Below are positions 43,683-56,012 of a stretch of 64,000 bases of DNA, one piece after another. The translations under genes were made by a program, and so were the position numbers. The notes under the pieces are model-generated. The model worked only from the letters and a program-made list of their open reading frames with translations. It searched no databases and was not told the origin of the DNA. Position 1 is the first letter of the stretch. Each line of letters opens with the position of its first letter. The stretch spans positions 1 through 64,000 of the forward strand of contig JAGFNK010000015.1 in NCBI GenBank assembly GCA_025769875.1, given 5' to 3'. This stretch comes from Russula earlei. Its lineage: Eukaryota; Basidiomycota; Agaricomycetes; Russulales; Russulaceae.

Positions 43683-46600
43683 TCAGCTTTCCCAAGGATT
43701 CGTGGCGAATGCTGGCGGCTTCTTGACGCTCGCGCTGGCAGACACGTCACCAGAATAGGTCGGGAACGACCAGGGATCGCGGTCTGCAAAGGGCGCCGCG
43801 AGGCTCATGCTCGAAGTATTTGTGGGCAGTGCCGTCGAGCTCATCGCGGCGAATGATGTGGGACGGAACGGGTTCCCAACCGGTGTCCCAAACCCACCGA
43901 AAACGTCCTTTTCAGGGACATCCGGGACCCACGACCCCTCGTCACCATCTTTAAATGGCAGCCTGGCTGTTGTTGCGGCGTGAGAGTTGGGAGAAACCGC
44001 AGACGACGAGGGTGAGTGTGATAAAGAGTCCTCGTGCGCATCTTCTTTGACATCATCGGACCTAGATGGCCCAGTTTCGCTATCACCGAGGGATGTAACT
44101 CTCGCGGAGGTATATGTCGGGTCACTGGGGTTATCCGTTGCAGGATCGCTTGTCGGTGGAATTTCTAGGGAGCTCGTGACGACAGGCGTGGTTACCTGCC
44201 CTTGTTTAGTGGCAGCAACCTGGGTCAGGAGTGGAGGTGGGGTCTCCAAGGGCGGGCGTCCGCTCATATCTTGCTGCGGTTTCTGACCCTCTTTGATGTC
44301 TTCAATAACGGCCCTCATCGCTGCAAGATCGAAACCGGCGTGCGCTGGTAGTTCTAAAGCGATGTCATCAACGACGTCATTAGGCTGCTGTCCTGTGACC
44401 AAAACACCCGCAGTCGATGGTGTCGAAGCTTCCGACGCATTGGATTCCCGCGGGGGCAAGTCTTCATCGCCCTCAACTTCTTGTCCTGGCCTTTGAGCTT
44501 GCCCGACCGAGGTGACGGTGGGAGGGAGCGGTGTGGACGTTGACGTACTTGACTGCGGCTTGGTTCTTGAGAACCAGCCCTTCTTCGTAACTTCTTCCCC
44601 TTCGCGCACCACGATACGCTCTTCTTCAAAGTCGGGTTGCTAAAGGGTCAATCGTTACAATTCAAAAACTCGGTTTTACATTGTCGCAGGCCTCACCTCG
44701 GGCTCATCAAAGTGGTCAGCTGAGACCGGGAAACCCAGCTGGTCCATTATTAGCGGCATGAAGGTACGGTAACTTATATGTCCCGATATCTTATCGGTGA
44801 CATCAACGTTCTCGACTCCTGGGATATTCTCCACAGGACGCAGGCCGGCGACAGTCCCCACACCTCCACTCGTCGCGCGAAACTAGGTAATTTAGGACCC
44901 AGTCGTTGCGTGCGAATCCGTTCACGAAGCGGCCCGAGACGGCGGAGCGAACCCGGAACCAGGTCTTTCGTGAAGCTGTCAGGGGTGAACCCAGCATGAT
45001 GACGTCCTGTACAATGCCAAAAGCCTTTTTGTTCGCGAGCTCTAGCAACGCGTAGAAGATGACGCGTGCCCCGAGAGAGAATCCTATGAGTGTGATCGGC
45101 CGGACCCCAAGTTGGCGTTGAATGAGAACGTCAGCCAGGACGCTGCCTGCCGCTTTGGCTCTATCAAGAGGCATTACTCCACGGGTTATCAATCAAGTAC
45201 CCCAATTTTGTTAGGACTGGAAGAGGCGGCATGAGCCGAACGAACACAGGCCGAAAAGGGGCATGCGTACTGATGGGCCACTGTAGAGCGGACATGAGCG
45301 CTGTCATCGCAGTGGCTGCAAGAACAGTCTGCCCAATCTGGGACAGTATTTCAGCAGTCAAAATTCGCAATGCACTACCAGTCTCGCGGATCATCTCGGG
45401 TTCCCAAAGAACGCTGAAGACATCCCCTACAACCGGATCAAGGACAGTGAAAGGCAGACGTGGGTCGTCCAGCTCTCCGTTCAAAAATCTACGTAAAATG
45501 TCACGGGTCGATGATAAGAAGGCAAAAGACCTGCCAAACTAATTGAGGCTCACCCTGGCACTGTGATAATAGAGTTGACTCGTTTGTTGTTGTGTAATGG
45601 GAGGATATCAAATGTTCGGACAACCTTAGTTCTCCGGGCCATACCCGTCGCAGCTATGCCAGATCCTGTTAGGACGCCACCAGTTGTGATAACGGCAGCA
45701 CCGCCGATGCCACCTAGAAAACCAGTAGTCCCAGATATCCCGATCGTTGTGAACGCAGCACCAAGGCCTGCTCCGATTACTGGTGCAAGCAGCCCCGCCG
45801 ACAACCCGATTACGAGTCCACCACCTGGCATTGAAACCGGTCGATGCAGATTCAGGGAAGGCCAACGGAAGGTACGTACCGAGAGTAGCGAGACCGACCA
45901 TCATGTATCGTCGCCTTCGCGAGGACTTCTGCCGCTTCTCGATGATATCCCGCTGTTCTAGGCTTTCGATGTCCTCTTGGATTTCTAGCGCCTCCGTCAC
46001 CCTTTGTTCGAATTTGACCAAGTCTAGCCAACCAAGGCCAAGGTGAACGGCGACCATCTCAAGCAGAACACGTGATCTCGCATCGTAGACACTGTCGGCG
46101 ATCAGGACCAGGAATAAGTCGCAGAGTACGGTCCACCGGATATCAAGGGTCACGTTCTCATCCGCAGCTGAGAGTGAGGTAGATACGCCAGGAACGGCAG
46201 CAGTAGAAGTCGTCTCCAAGACACGTGAAGTCGTTTGGAATGTCGCTGATTTGGGGGTGGCAGGGATCGTTGGAGAGTCCTTTGGCGGGGTGGAGGACTC
46301 GACCACGGTGATTTCGGAGATGTCATCGGATTCCGATGACGCTTCTGCCTCTGATTTCCGTAGCTCTGTCTGTCGTTGTGCTTCGGCAGGGATCATACTC
46401 TGGGTTAGCTACAGTATGAGTCGTCATGAGAGCCGGCACTAGATCGCTGGGTTGTACACCATGTTCAGCGAGGCTCTCAATCATTTTCTGCTCTGAGGGT
46501 CAGATCAGTGACTCTGGTGATCATCATGTACTTAGTCAAACGCACCTGCTGTCGCGAGTTCCATATGGTAATACAACCGACCGAGGATCTTGAGCCGCCA

Positions 46601-47113
46601 TAATTCTGTATCCTGGATTGTATGCTTGAGTTCCTTGACGTTGACTATCTTCAGCCGCTTCAGCATCTCTGTAGACACGAGTGCGCAGACCGCGACGTAG
46701 GCGATGCGCTGGGCCTCAGTAAGCATGTTCTTCGTTTGCTGCATCTGGCCGAGCGGCGTCATCGCCTTGTCCTCATCGAACAGATATTTTGTACGAAGAT
46801 GGACTTCGTCCGCATCTTCCTCCTCACGCGTGCGCACTCGTGTGTAATCGTTCTCGTTCTGTTCGACCTTTGATCGCCATTCATTACCCTCATAATCGAC
46901 ATCCAAGATGGCTCCCGTAGCGTTGCTTATGCCTCCTCCCTGGCTCTCTTTTTTGGTCTGCGGGTTGTAGCGATACTTCTTTTGGTCCTCTTCATCGAGC
47001 CCACCAGCGACCCCGGCAAATTCATCGGTATCGCGGACAATGGGCATATCTTCCCAGCCCCCATCATCAAGAAAGTCATCGAATGATGGAGGCGGCGGTG
47101 AGGGGATGAGCAT
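43683..47113 (-). CDS. DUF726 alpha/beta-hydrolase-like protein (TMCO4 / Mil1 family)
   Basis: Conserved membrane-associated protein of eukaryotes, function poorly known (yeast homologue Mil1 binds adaptor protein Mu1). The start could be MLIPSPPPPSFDDFLDDGGW at 47113 (another in-frame ATG at 47257). The N-terminal domain has WRSKVEQNENDYTRVRTREE and QRIAYVAVCALVS. Then ALEIQEDIESLEQRDIIEKR, a glycine-rich hydrophobic region GLVIGLSAGLLAPVIGAGLG, GFLGGIGGAAVITTGGVLTG and RTKVVRTFDILPL. The hydrolase core is ITLIGFSLGARVIFYALLEL (GFSLG nucleophile elbow), VIMLGSPLTASRKTWFRVRS and RPVENIPGVENVDVTDKISG. A Ser/Thr/Pro-rich C-tail of about 250 residues ends NPWES at 43683. Eight or more exons. Confidence 0.85.
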
Positions 47114-47490
47114 GAGGTTCTTTAAGGTGCTCCAAAACAAGGATAGCTCAGGCGTGGAGGGGAGGATGGGACAGCAGGTGGCGAAGTTCCCACACGTATT
47201 ATGCCCCGCCCAGATCATTACAACTTTCACTGTAGCTGAAACAACACTCCCCCACACACATGTTGATAGCGAGTAAATCGGGCCCTCAAAGCACCGAGCC
47301 CCCCACCCCTGGAGAAACGTGGTGTCCTATACGTAACATCACCCCCCTAATTCAACCCCACAACCCGTTCACGAACGACAGGACCCGTGAAAGTCTTTCC
47401 AGTCAGCGCAAAGTTTCCCAGTGTAAACGGACGCTTTAACGAGAGTCGCATTGCAAAACTAAACAGGAAATTATACCATGAGCCGGGGGG
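47114..47490. promoter_or_regulatory. Intergenic region upstream of the DUF726 gene
   Basis: Contains the promoter of the minus-strand DUF726 gene and the 3' end of SRP14. No TATA box recognised. Confidence 0.3.
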
Positions 47491-48147
47491 CTACACCTTT
47501 GTTTTCTCCTTCGCTTCCTGCTTCTCCTGCATACGCTGACGTGCGTCTTCCTGCTTTAATGCGGCCTTGACCCTCCTTTGTCGCTTCCTTCGGCCCTTTC
47601 CCCGTTTGGGACCTTCTATGAGGATCGGTTCAGCGAGACGTTGTTTTCGTTCTGCTAATTTCTCTGCGCGAACTCTCTCTCGCTTTTTGTCGCGTTTTCT
47701 CAGTGTGCTCATGGAGGATTTGAGCAATGTACCGTACGCGCTGAGGAACTTGTCCAGTTTCTCTGATGTGATCTGTGCGATGAAAGGTTTAGCTCCGTAA
47801 TTTCCACGACGTTATCGAATGTACGCACATGAGTAGAGAACTTCGCTTCCTTCCCGTCAGTTACGCGGATGATGCAGGGATATTCCCGAGAGTCATCCGC
47901 AGAATCCATCGTCACGTCATCGCCATCATGTGTTACTGTCAGACCGAATGAGGAGACGAGAGACGATGTGAGAGGTCAGAAGTACACTCACATCTCTTAT
48001 GAGTGAGCCATATCGTTCCGTGTTCCTTCGACGATTGAAACAGCAAAGATAACCGGGATAAAAACTAGGATAACGGGTCATTGGCCATCCTGCGATAGTT
48101 TTTGTACAGGCCCGTTACACTCACGGTGTCGTTGTCCAGCAGCTGCA
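47491..48147 (-). CDS. SRP14: Signal recognition particle subunit SRP14
   Basis: Alu-domain protein of the signal recognition particle, acting in translation arrest during secretion. All splice junctions rejoin the family sequence in frame: MQLLDNDT | FLSRLSLLFQSSKEHGTIWL, THKR | LTHDGDDV, SREYPCIIRVTDGKEAKFST, H | ITSEKLDKFLSAYGTLL, KSSMSTLRKRDKKRERVRA. The ATG is at 48145-48147 and the stop follows KEKTKV at 47491. The long basic C-tail (KRGKGRRKRQRRVKAALKQ) is usual for fungal SRP14. The introns are GTGAGT and GTGCGT donors of 50-60 nt. Head to head with MET1 with only 172 bp between ATGs. Confidence 0.95.
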
Positions 48148-48319
48148 TGAAATCGACGAATCGGAAACAGCGGTTTCGGGATGGTCCCAGCAAGGGTCGA
48201 TTATGTAATAGGCGAACAGGAGGAGGAGCCTCACCTCGGGCCAACCTTTTTTTTTACTCCAGAGACACAGCGCCTAGAATGACTCATATTTTCTTTCACA
48301 TCTACCGCTGTGCATCGTC
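48148..48319. promoter_or_regulatory. 172-bp bidirectional promoter of SRP14 and MET1
   Basis: The start codons of SRP14 (-) and MET1 (+) are 172 bp apart, so regulatory elements must be shared or overlapping. A TTTTTTTTT run lies at about 48247-48255. No clear TATA box. Confidence 0.5.
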
Positions 48320-50227
48320 ATGCTTCACTCGAGTACGCATGCGACGTTTCCAGAAGCACATGGCGGCGCATCGCTCTTGCTTGCCTTCCACGCCCGACCC
48401 CATTCAGCGGTTCTCATCCTCGGCGCCGATCAACTCGCAGCAACTCGTGCTTTCTCTGCTTTAGAGTCCGATTATGAGGTTGTCGTTATTGCGCCAGGCG
48501 GTCGCGCCTCCGTGTGCGCGGAACTCGCCTGGCGGGCAGACCACGCCCAACTCATCATTGTCGATTCCGAATCCGGCAGCACGAACACGCCTCCCGGAGG
48601 GTCCTTCCGAAGCCCCTTCACCGGCACCCCTGTGAGCGGCTACGACCGTGATGCCCACGTCTTGGCCAGCTACCTGGAAGATCACCACCCCTTAGTCCGC
48701 CTCGTTTTCATCACGGACACAGTGCTCGACGGGAGCAGCAGCTCCGTAACACGCCGCAGTCGTGCATCCGCCGAGCAACTCTGCGGCGTATGCCGCGCGC
48801 GCGGCGTGCCCGTGAACACGACTGACATGCCAGACCTGTGCGATTTCACCGTGCCAGCTGCGCACCGCGTGCCGGGCACCCCCCTCCAACTCGCGGTGAC
48901 GACGAATGGACAGGGCTGTCGCCTCGGCACACGCATCCGGCGCGAACTCGTCGCGAGCCTCTCTCATGACGCGGGAACGGCCGTCTTGCGTGTGGGGGAG
49001 TTACGCCGCCTTGCACGCGCTGACGGCGAGGCGGAGGACGACCATCACGCGTCGACTCCGAATCGCCCTGTGCCTCAACGGAGCTTGAGCGTGGAAGAAA
49101 CTGACGCCGAGCGTTCGGCACGGCGGATGCGCTGGGTGGCCCAGATCAGCGAGTACTGGTCATATTCACACCTTTCAAGTCTTACAAAGGAGGGGATGCA
49201 GAGTATTCTGAGCGGTGACGGACTCGGCCTTCCATCTGTAGCCAGCGCAGGGTGATTTCGAGAAGAGCTCGCGACACGGGCTTGTTGTTGACCCGTCGTC
49301 ACCTCGCGGCAAGATATTTCTTGTGGGATCCGGTCCAGGTCACCCAGGCCTACTTACGGTGGCAACGCGTGATATCCTTACGACGCATGCAGATCTTGTC
49401 CTCTCGGACAAGTTAGTCCCGGAAGCGGTACTCGCCCTAGTGCCAAAAAATATTCAAGTTCGCATCGCTCGCAAGTTTCCCGGAAACGCCGAGGGTGCGC
49501 AACAAGAGATGATGGAAGCCGCCGTAGACGCAGCACGCCGTGGGCTGACGGTCGTGAGGGTGCGTCCCATCCCAAACCCCCCTTTGACTGTCTATACATT
49601 CTGATGGAACGTAGCTCAAACAGGGTGACCCGACAATATACGGGCGATTGGGTGAAGAGATACTCTATTTTCGTGAAAAGGGCTTTGAATCTGTCGTCAT
49701 CCCGGGCATTAGTTCTGCGCTTGCAGGTCCCCTTTGTGCGGGCATCCCGGTCACACAACGTGGGGCTGCAGGAGTCGTTTATCGTATGCACCGGAGTCGC
49801 GCGACAGGGCAATGATGTTGTGCTTCCAGGCTATGAACGCAGACGTACCCTCATCATTCTCATGGGTGTTGCTCGGATTGCCCAAGTTCTTCAAACCTTG
49901 CAAACTTTGCACCCAGCGGACCGGCGTGATGGCCCTCCTTATCCTGCACACACGCCAATTGCTACAATCGAGCGCGCCTCAATGCCTGATCAACGAGTCA
50001 TCACATCCACTCTAGCTCACGTCATGACGGCCTTGGAAAGCAATGGAGACCAGCGACCACCAGGGATGATTGTCATTGGCTGGTCTGTGTTGAGCTTGTG
50101 GGGGAGCGGAGACATAACTGTTCTAAACAAGGGTGCAGAACAAGATGACGAATCGAGGATTGAGCGATGGTTGGGTGGGCAGTCTTGGAGAGTGACTGAA
50201 GGATTTATAGGTGGTTGGGAAGGCTAA
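48320..50227 (+). CDS. MET1: Uroporphyrinogen-III C-methyltransferase (siroheme synthesis, MET1-type)
   Basis: Makes precorrin-2 from uroporphyrinogen III for siroheme, the cofactor of sulfite and nitrite reductase. The start MLHSSTHATFPEAHGGASLL is followed by an N-terminal NAD-binding-like domain (SAVLILGADQLAATRAFSAL, DRDAHVLASYLEDHHPLVRL) similar to the extended N-terminus of fungal Met1. The methyltransferase half starts after an intron with KIFLVGSGPGHPGLLTVA, DLVLSDKLVPEAVLALVPKN, KFPGNAEGAQQEMMEA, then GDPTIYGRLGEE across an intron and EKGFESVVIPGISSALAGP. The C-terminal lobe has LIILMGVARIAQVLQTL and PTPIATIERASMPDQ-type residues. The stop is at 50225-50227. The family signature GSGPG and GDP-IYGR are intact. 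Confidence 0.92.
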
Positions 50228-50421
50228 TGAACTAGTAGAGTAGAGTAGAGACTCGGAGTAGGCCTCGACCGACCTGTCGAGACCCGGAGTTACCCGAATC
50301 GCATCAAAAAAAAACCCACAAGAACTGCCGCCGCCGCGCCGTCACAACTATCGTTGCTGCTCTGCTCTGCTGCTCTCGTCGTCGTCGCTGCTGTTGTCTA
50401 ATCACCTTCCTTCGGCCAGCT
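50228..50421. promoter_or_regulatory. Intergenic region MET1-COX6
   Basis: 194 bp with a CTGCTG/CTGTTG-rich stretch just upstream of the COX6 ATG (about 50355-50400). No TATA box. Confidence 0.35.
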
Positions 50422-50892
50422 ATGCGCACGCAAGTCATCTCCACACTCCTTCGTGCCCGTCCCGCAGCCGTCTTGCGTGCGACGCCAAGGCTTGCCCGCT
50501 CATCGTCAAGTGCACATCACCAGGAGACGTTCGAGTCATTCACAGAGCGCTACGTCAACTTCTTCCAATCTGCAGAGGACCTTTTCGAGGTCCAGCGCGG
50601 ATTGAACAACTGCTTTGCGCACGATCTCGTGCCTGCGCCTGCCGTCGTAGAGTCGGCACTCCGTGCGTCGCGCCGTGTGAACGACTATGCAACCGCGGTC
50701 AGGATTTTTGAAGGAATTAAGGAAAAGGTCGAGAATAAGGCTCAATACCAGGCATATCTGGACGAGCTCAAGTCGATTCGGGAAGAGTTGGGTGCGTTCT
50801 ATCTCATTGCGCTTCTCCCACACTTTGTTCATCTTGACCCTTTTCGGCCTCGTATAGGCATAGACGTAAAAGAAGACTTGTTTTCTTCGTAG
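50422..50892 (+). CDS. COX6: Cytochrome c oxidase subunit VI (COX6 / COX5A-type)
   Basis: Nuclear-encoded structural subunit of complex IV at the inner mitochondrial membrane. MRTQVISTLLRARPAAVLRA is an Arg-rich amphipathic mitochondrial targeting peptide. The mature part has ETFESFTERYVNFFQSAEDL, FEVQRGLNNCFAHDLVPAP and VESALRASRRVNDYATAVRI, and ends REELG joined over an intron (donor GTGCGT, acceptor TATAG) to IDVKEDLFSS. About 133 residues, the usual fungal length. Stop at about 50890-50892. Confidence 0.95.
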   Translation: MRTQVISTLLRARPAAVLRATPRLARSSSSAHHQETFESFTERYVNFFQSAEDLFEVQRGLNNCFAHDLVPAPAVVESALRASRRVNDYATAVRIFEGIKEKVENKAQYQAYLDELKSIREELGAFYLIALLPHFVHLDPFRPRIGIDVKEDLFSS

Positions 50893-51242
50893 ACAGCATA
50901 CACTATCACCTCTATTAGTGAGCCTGGTTCCTTACAAATTTCTGCTTGACACCGGCTGAAACTTCTTTTCAGAGTATGTTGGCAGCGCAATAGCTAGTTC
51001 GCTTCTCCACACGTGGTGCCATGCGGGCTTTATTATTGACCTTTTTTTTTTACAATCACTATAAGCACTCGTCGGTCATGAGATGGATATAAACATGATG
51101 TCTTACGGAGTATGATTCGTGAGCTGGGTCCGACATCACGTGCGAAGAAAAGTCACGCGTTGTGTTTGTTTGACTTTTATCTGGGCTTGATTCTAATCGG
51201 CGATAAAAGTCTGTTCCTCCCCCTCCCTCAAATCTCAGCAGC
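50893..51242. other. Intergenic region, no gene recognised
   Basis: Contains a T9 run (51042-51051). The frames are short and without motif. Confidence 0.5.
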
Positions 51243-51637
51243 ATGGCCACGACTCGGAATGTCCGACATCTCAAGATCAGCAACATTCTTCTGTCTATCT
51301 TAAAGAGGACCCGCAATGCAGTGAACTACATCGTAAAGCCACACCCTGTACGAGTCCCTTTTTGTGGTACCACAAAATTTACCATCAACGAGAATCTAGT
51401 CCTTCGAGATACCTTGTTCCTACCCAAGTCCTCGGGCTTCCCGTACGCACATGACTGTTGGCTCCCTCACCTGAGCTTATTATGTTCCTAGTTGTGATCT
51501 CTGCCACGGCGAAGAAATCCCCTACGCCCTCAGAATATGGTTGGGAGGCTGTGAACGCTTCGATCCTTGAAAGGAATAGCCTTGATGTTGAGTCTGGCAT
51601 ATTCAGAATGACGTCTGAAGACAGCACAGTAGGCTAG
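51243..51637 (+). CDS. Hypothetical small protein, two exons, uncertain
   Basis: ATG at 51243 opens MATTRNVRHLKISNILLSIL. The frame runs to a GTACGC donor at about 51443, and a CTAG acceptor at about 51491 joins to VVISATAKKSPTPSEYGWEA and then ILERNSL, stopping at about 51635. The intron would be about 48 nt. No family is recognised and there are no clear motifs; the N-terminus is basic. Not strongly supported. Confidence 0.35.
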
Positions 51638-51851
51638 CGTTCTCTGCACACAAGCGCATTGTCTTAATCATTTTTCTACCTTTCAAGCAGCATACATTCA
51701 GTCTTTACCGTCATGCAGGTCCTTTTTTTTCCCCAGATGTTTCTGAATTGATCTCGCCGCCCTTCTACCATAGCTTCCCCAATCCAGTACAACCGGCCGA
51801 GGCCATACTCTGAGGCGAACTAAATGCTCAATCGCGCGCAGACAGAAATCT

Positions 51852-52622
51852 GTGCACTCTTCATCGTTATCACACCAAGAACCTCACTACTTGGCCGAAA
51901 GTTTTGCTGATTCCCCGCCACGTCAATTGGGACCTAAGCCTCTTAGCCCTATTCTCGAGCAAGGAGACTCACCGGGTCCAGATCCTGGCATCATCTCCCC
52001 GACTATCAGTACCGATAGTCTTGGAAACTCGGCAGACAGCGCCATTCATTTCGTTGATGAAGATTCCGGGACCATCTTCTCCCGCGCACAACGTGTCACA
52101 GGCACCTGCATCTCCACAGAGCAGTTTGCGCTCGAAGCCTCCAGCCTCAAGTCATCCTTATCCCTACACATCGGCAGCACTCCCGCGTGCGCCGCCACCG
52201 ACCTTGACGAGCATGTCGAGTCGCTACCTTCCTTTGTCCTTATGCTGCCAACACCGGTGTCTCCTCATTCACCGATTTTCTCCTCTGAGGTGCAATTCAC
52301 AACGGAGAGGTTCCTCGGCACTGCTGAAGCTGCTGCCCCCAACGAACGCGTACCGACGCTTTTGCTCTGCGGTCACGAGGATGGGGGCAAGCTATGTCGT
52401 GCCTGCGAGATGCAGCTCTTTGCATGCCGTGCGTTGTTTCAGAATGCCGACGATAGAGCTTGGGCGGCGTTGCGTGAACTATTTGTGCGTCCTACCCAGA
52501 GTACGGTTCACGTTCGTGCGGTGCTTTCCTCTCTTGGATTTGGCACTCGATATGCTTCAGGTGTCGGCCTGGGCCTTGCGAGCAGTCGGGATGAGAACTG
52601 CCTGTGTCAGAGACGACAATGA
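51852..52622 (+). CDS. Uncharacterised paralogue A (pair with 56013-57041)
   Basis: A single open frame of 256 residues starting MHSSSLSHQEPHYLAESFAD. It shares a layout with the frame at 56013: a Ser/Pro-rich N-terminus, then F-D-DSG--FS (here HFVDEDSGTIFSRAQRVTG, there FADRDSGVVFSGLLKASG), an I-T-E-F helix-like stretch, a Ser/Leu-rich block, a Ser/Pro-rich linker, and a Cys cluster (CGHEDGGKLCRACEMQLFAC here; CKLCALQLLACEIWW there). No known domain. A short unknown protein that has kept its order through duplication suggests a real gene family. The Cys-x2-Cys and Cys-x7-Cys spacing could bind zinc, but this is speculative. Confidence 0.6.
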   Translation: MHSSSLSHQEPHYLAESFADSPPRQLGPKPLSPILEQGDSPGPDPGIISPTISTDSLGNSADSAIHFVDEDSGTIFSRAQRVTGTCISTEQFALEASSLKSSLSLHIGSTPACAATDLDEHVESLPSFVLMLPTPVSPHSPIFSSEVQFTTERFLGTAEAAAPNERVPTLLLCGHEDGGKLCRACEMQLFACRALFQNADDRAWAALRELFVRPTQSTVHVRAVLSSLGFGTRYASGVGLGLASSRDENCLCQRRQ

Positions 52623-53812
52623 TGATATCAATCATCAGCGTCCTTTGATCCTCGACACTCTACCGACGGCGAGTCCCAGACCAGTACCCCTTGACAGGAC
52701 AATCTACCGGTCCACGAAATTTCTCGGCCAGCTACGCGTCCACTTCGGATCATTATGTCTCTCGCTGTCAACACCCACCGGCAATAGGCATCGCAAACGT
52801 TAACGTTCATGACAACCGATGGTCTGCCGTGCGGGATTCTTGCTTTACCGAAGAGATGCTACTCTATACTTTGCTCTTTGCTTCAATGGATTCTTCCGTA
52901 TACAATCGGACCACAGTGCCACGTATTGAGTCATTTTCTGAGCTTGCAGTCGCATTGACGACGAACCTGATCGCTATCGCTATTTTGTCCGAGGACTCTT
53001 ATCCATCTATCAGGCCACGAGATTGTTTGTGTTGATCACACTCATGTGCATCGCACTAGATCAAGAGGAATGATATCATATGATGCTACTCCCATACTAC
53101 TTTGACTGTGTCCCTGGAGTGGGTTGTGATATGATGTTGATGATGCGTTGTTTTTATTATCCTTGGGGCGCGTGATCCGTTTGGCGCCGGGAGAGGGACA
53201 CCGGGAACAACCGGTCCTTCTGTCGAATGTTTGTGAGCTCGTGACCTGCTGTTTACGTCATGTCCTTGTTGCGCACCAGGCTCGCGATACTTAGACTCTA
53301 GGCAAGAGCGATAGCCATAAATGTTGTGTCGTTGCAAAGAAGGATCTACTCTGGCGGGACAGACACGGCCATCTCGAGGATAAAGAGCCCTCTCGTGCGG
53401 AAAGGTAGTAGCGATTGCTAAAGCTATGGATGGGGATCTCCAGAGGGCCAATGTATGGCGACACAGAAGACTCGGTGGTCGTAGCAGCGCCATGACGGCG
53501 CCAGAACTAAGTAGTGACCACATATGGAGGGCACAGAATTAACAAACGATCTGTCTTTTCCTGAAGAGTGAGACCGTAACTGAGACGGGATGGGGCAGCC
53601 ATCTCCACGGCCGCAGTTGCACGCGGACCTGAGCACCACGAGTGGATTTTGGGTGGATCGTATCTTCAAAGGATAATACGATTGATTGTGATGGCATGAT
53701 GGTTCGGCTCGCTCCCCCGCGCAGACATTTCCCCTCCCCTATATAAAACGGCATTCATCCGAAAGCCTTGGTCGTAGTACTCTTGTGCAGGCGACGACTC
53801 GTCCCCACCGTG
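52623..53812. other. Intergenic region ending in a TATA promoter
   Basis: About 1.2 kb. A second frame in 51904-52803 overlaps paralogue A and is a shadow; 52691-53035 has no motif. At the end, TATATAAAA at 53740-53748 lies 65 bp upstream of the GH5 ATG and is its likely TATA box. Confidence 0.55.
53742..53747 (+). promoter_or_regulatory. TATA box of the first GH5 gene
   Basis: TATAAA in the context CCCTATATAAAACGG, about 65 bp before the ATG at 53813. Confidence 0.65.
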
Positions 53813-55409
<1,597 letters not shown>

Positions 55410-56012
55410 TAGTTCGAAGGAAGTGCTTTTTCGTATTCGTATCCGTAATTTATAGGAGTCATCTGAACGTAGTAATATGAGTATGATAACAAGTAATGCG
55501 ATGCCACTGGAATGATCTCCTCAGGAGCCTTACATTACAATGGTCTGTCGGCGGTGCACAACGTCGCACTCACGCTCCATGAGCGCCCGGAGTTATACTC
55601 GAATTTCCGAGATGTAGCTGTGCTGTGCCCTGCACTGCTGTGAGTCATCGCACTCGCATTTGCATTTATTTTTGCTTCCTTTCCATATCGCGATCACGTG
55701 ATCAAGCAATGAACGCGGCGGTCATCCGGACCAATTAAATGCACCTACGAGGGTTCCAAAGCCCCTGATATCGAGGGACTACATAAGAGCCATGGGTTTC
55801 CTCGAGCCAGCCAAAGAAATCTCAATCCGTCACCATGATCATGAGTATGGTTATGAACTCTGCGCTGAATACGAACGAGCAACGTGCGACCGACTTGACC
55901 GGTCCGTCTTGTGCCAATCACTCGCGTCGTTCGACTAATTTTTAAAATCGCTCTAGGTCGCCGCTCCCCCTGCAGGGTCAGGGTCTGCTCGGTCGAGCGT
56001 ATCCTATAAAGA
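55410..56012. other. Intergenic region, no gene recognised
   Basis: About 600 bp between GH5 copy 1 and paralogue B. Short frames only. Poly-C stretches appear near 56070-56080 just inside the next gene. Confidence 0.55.
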
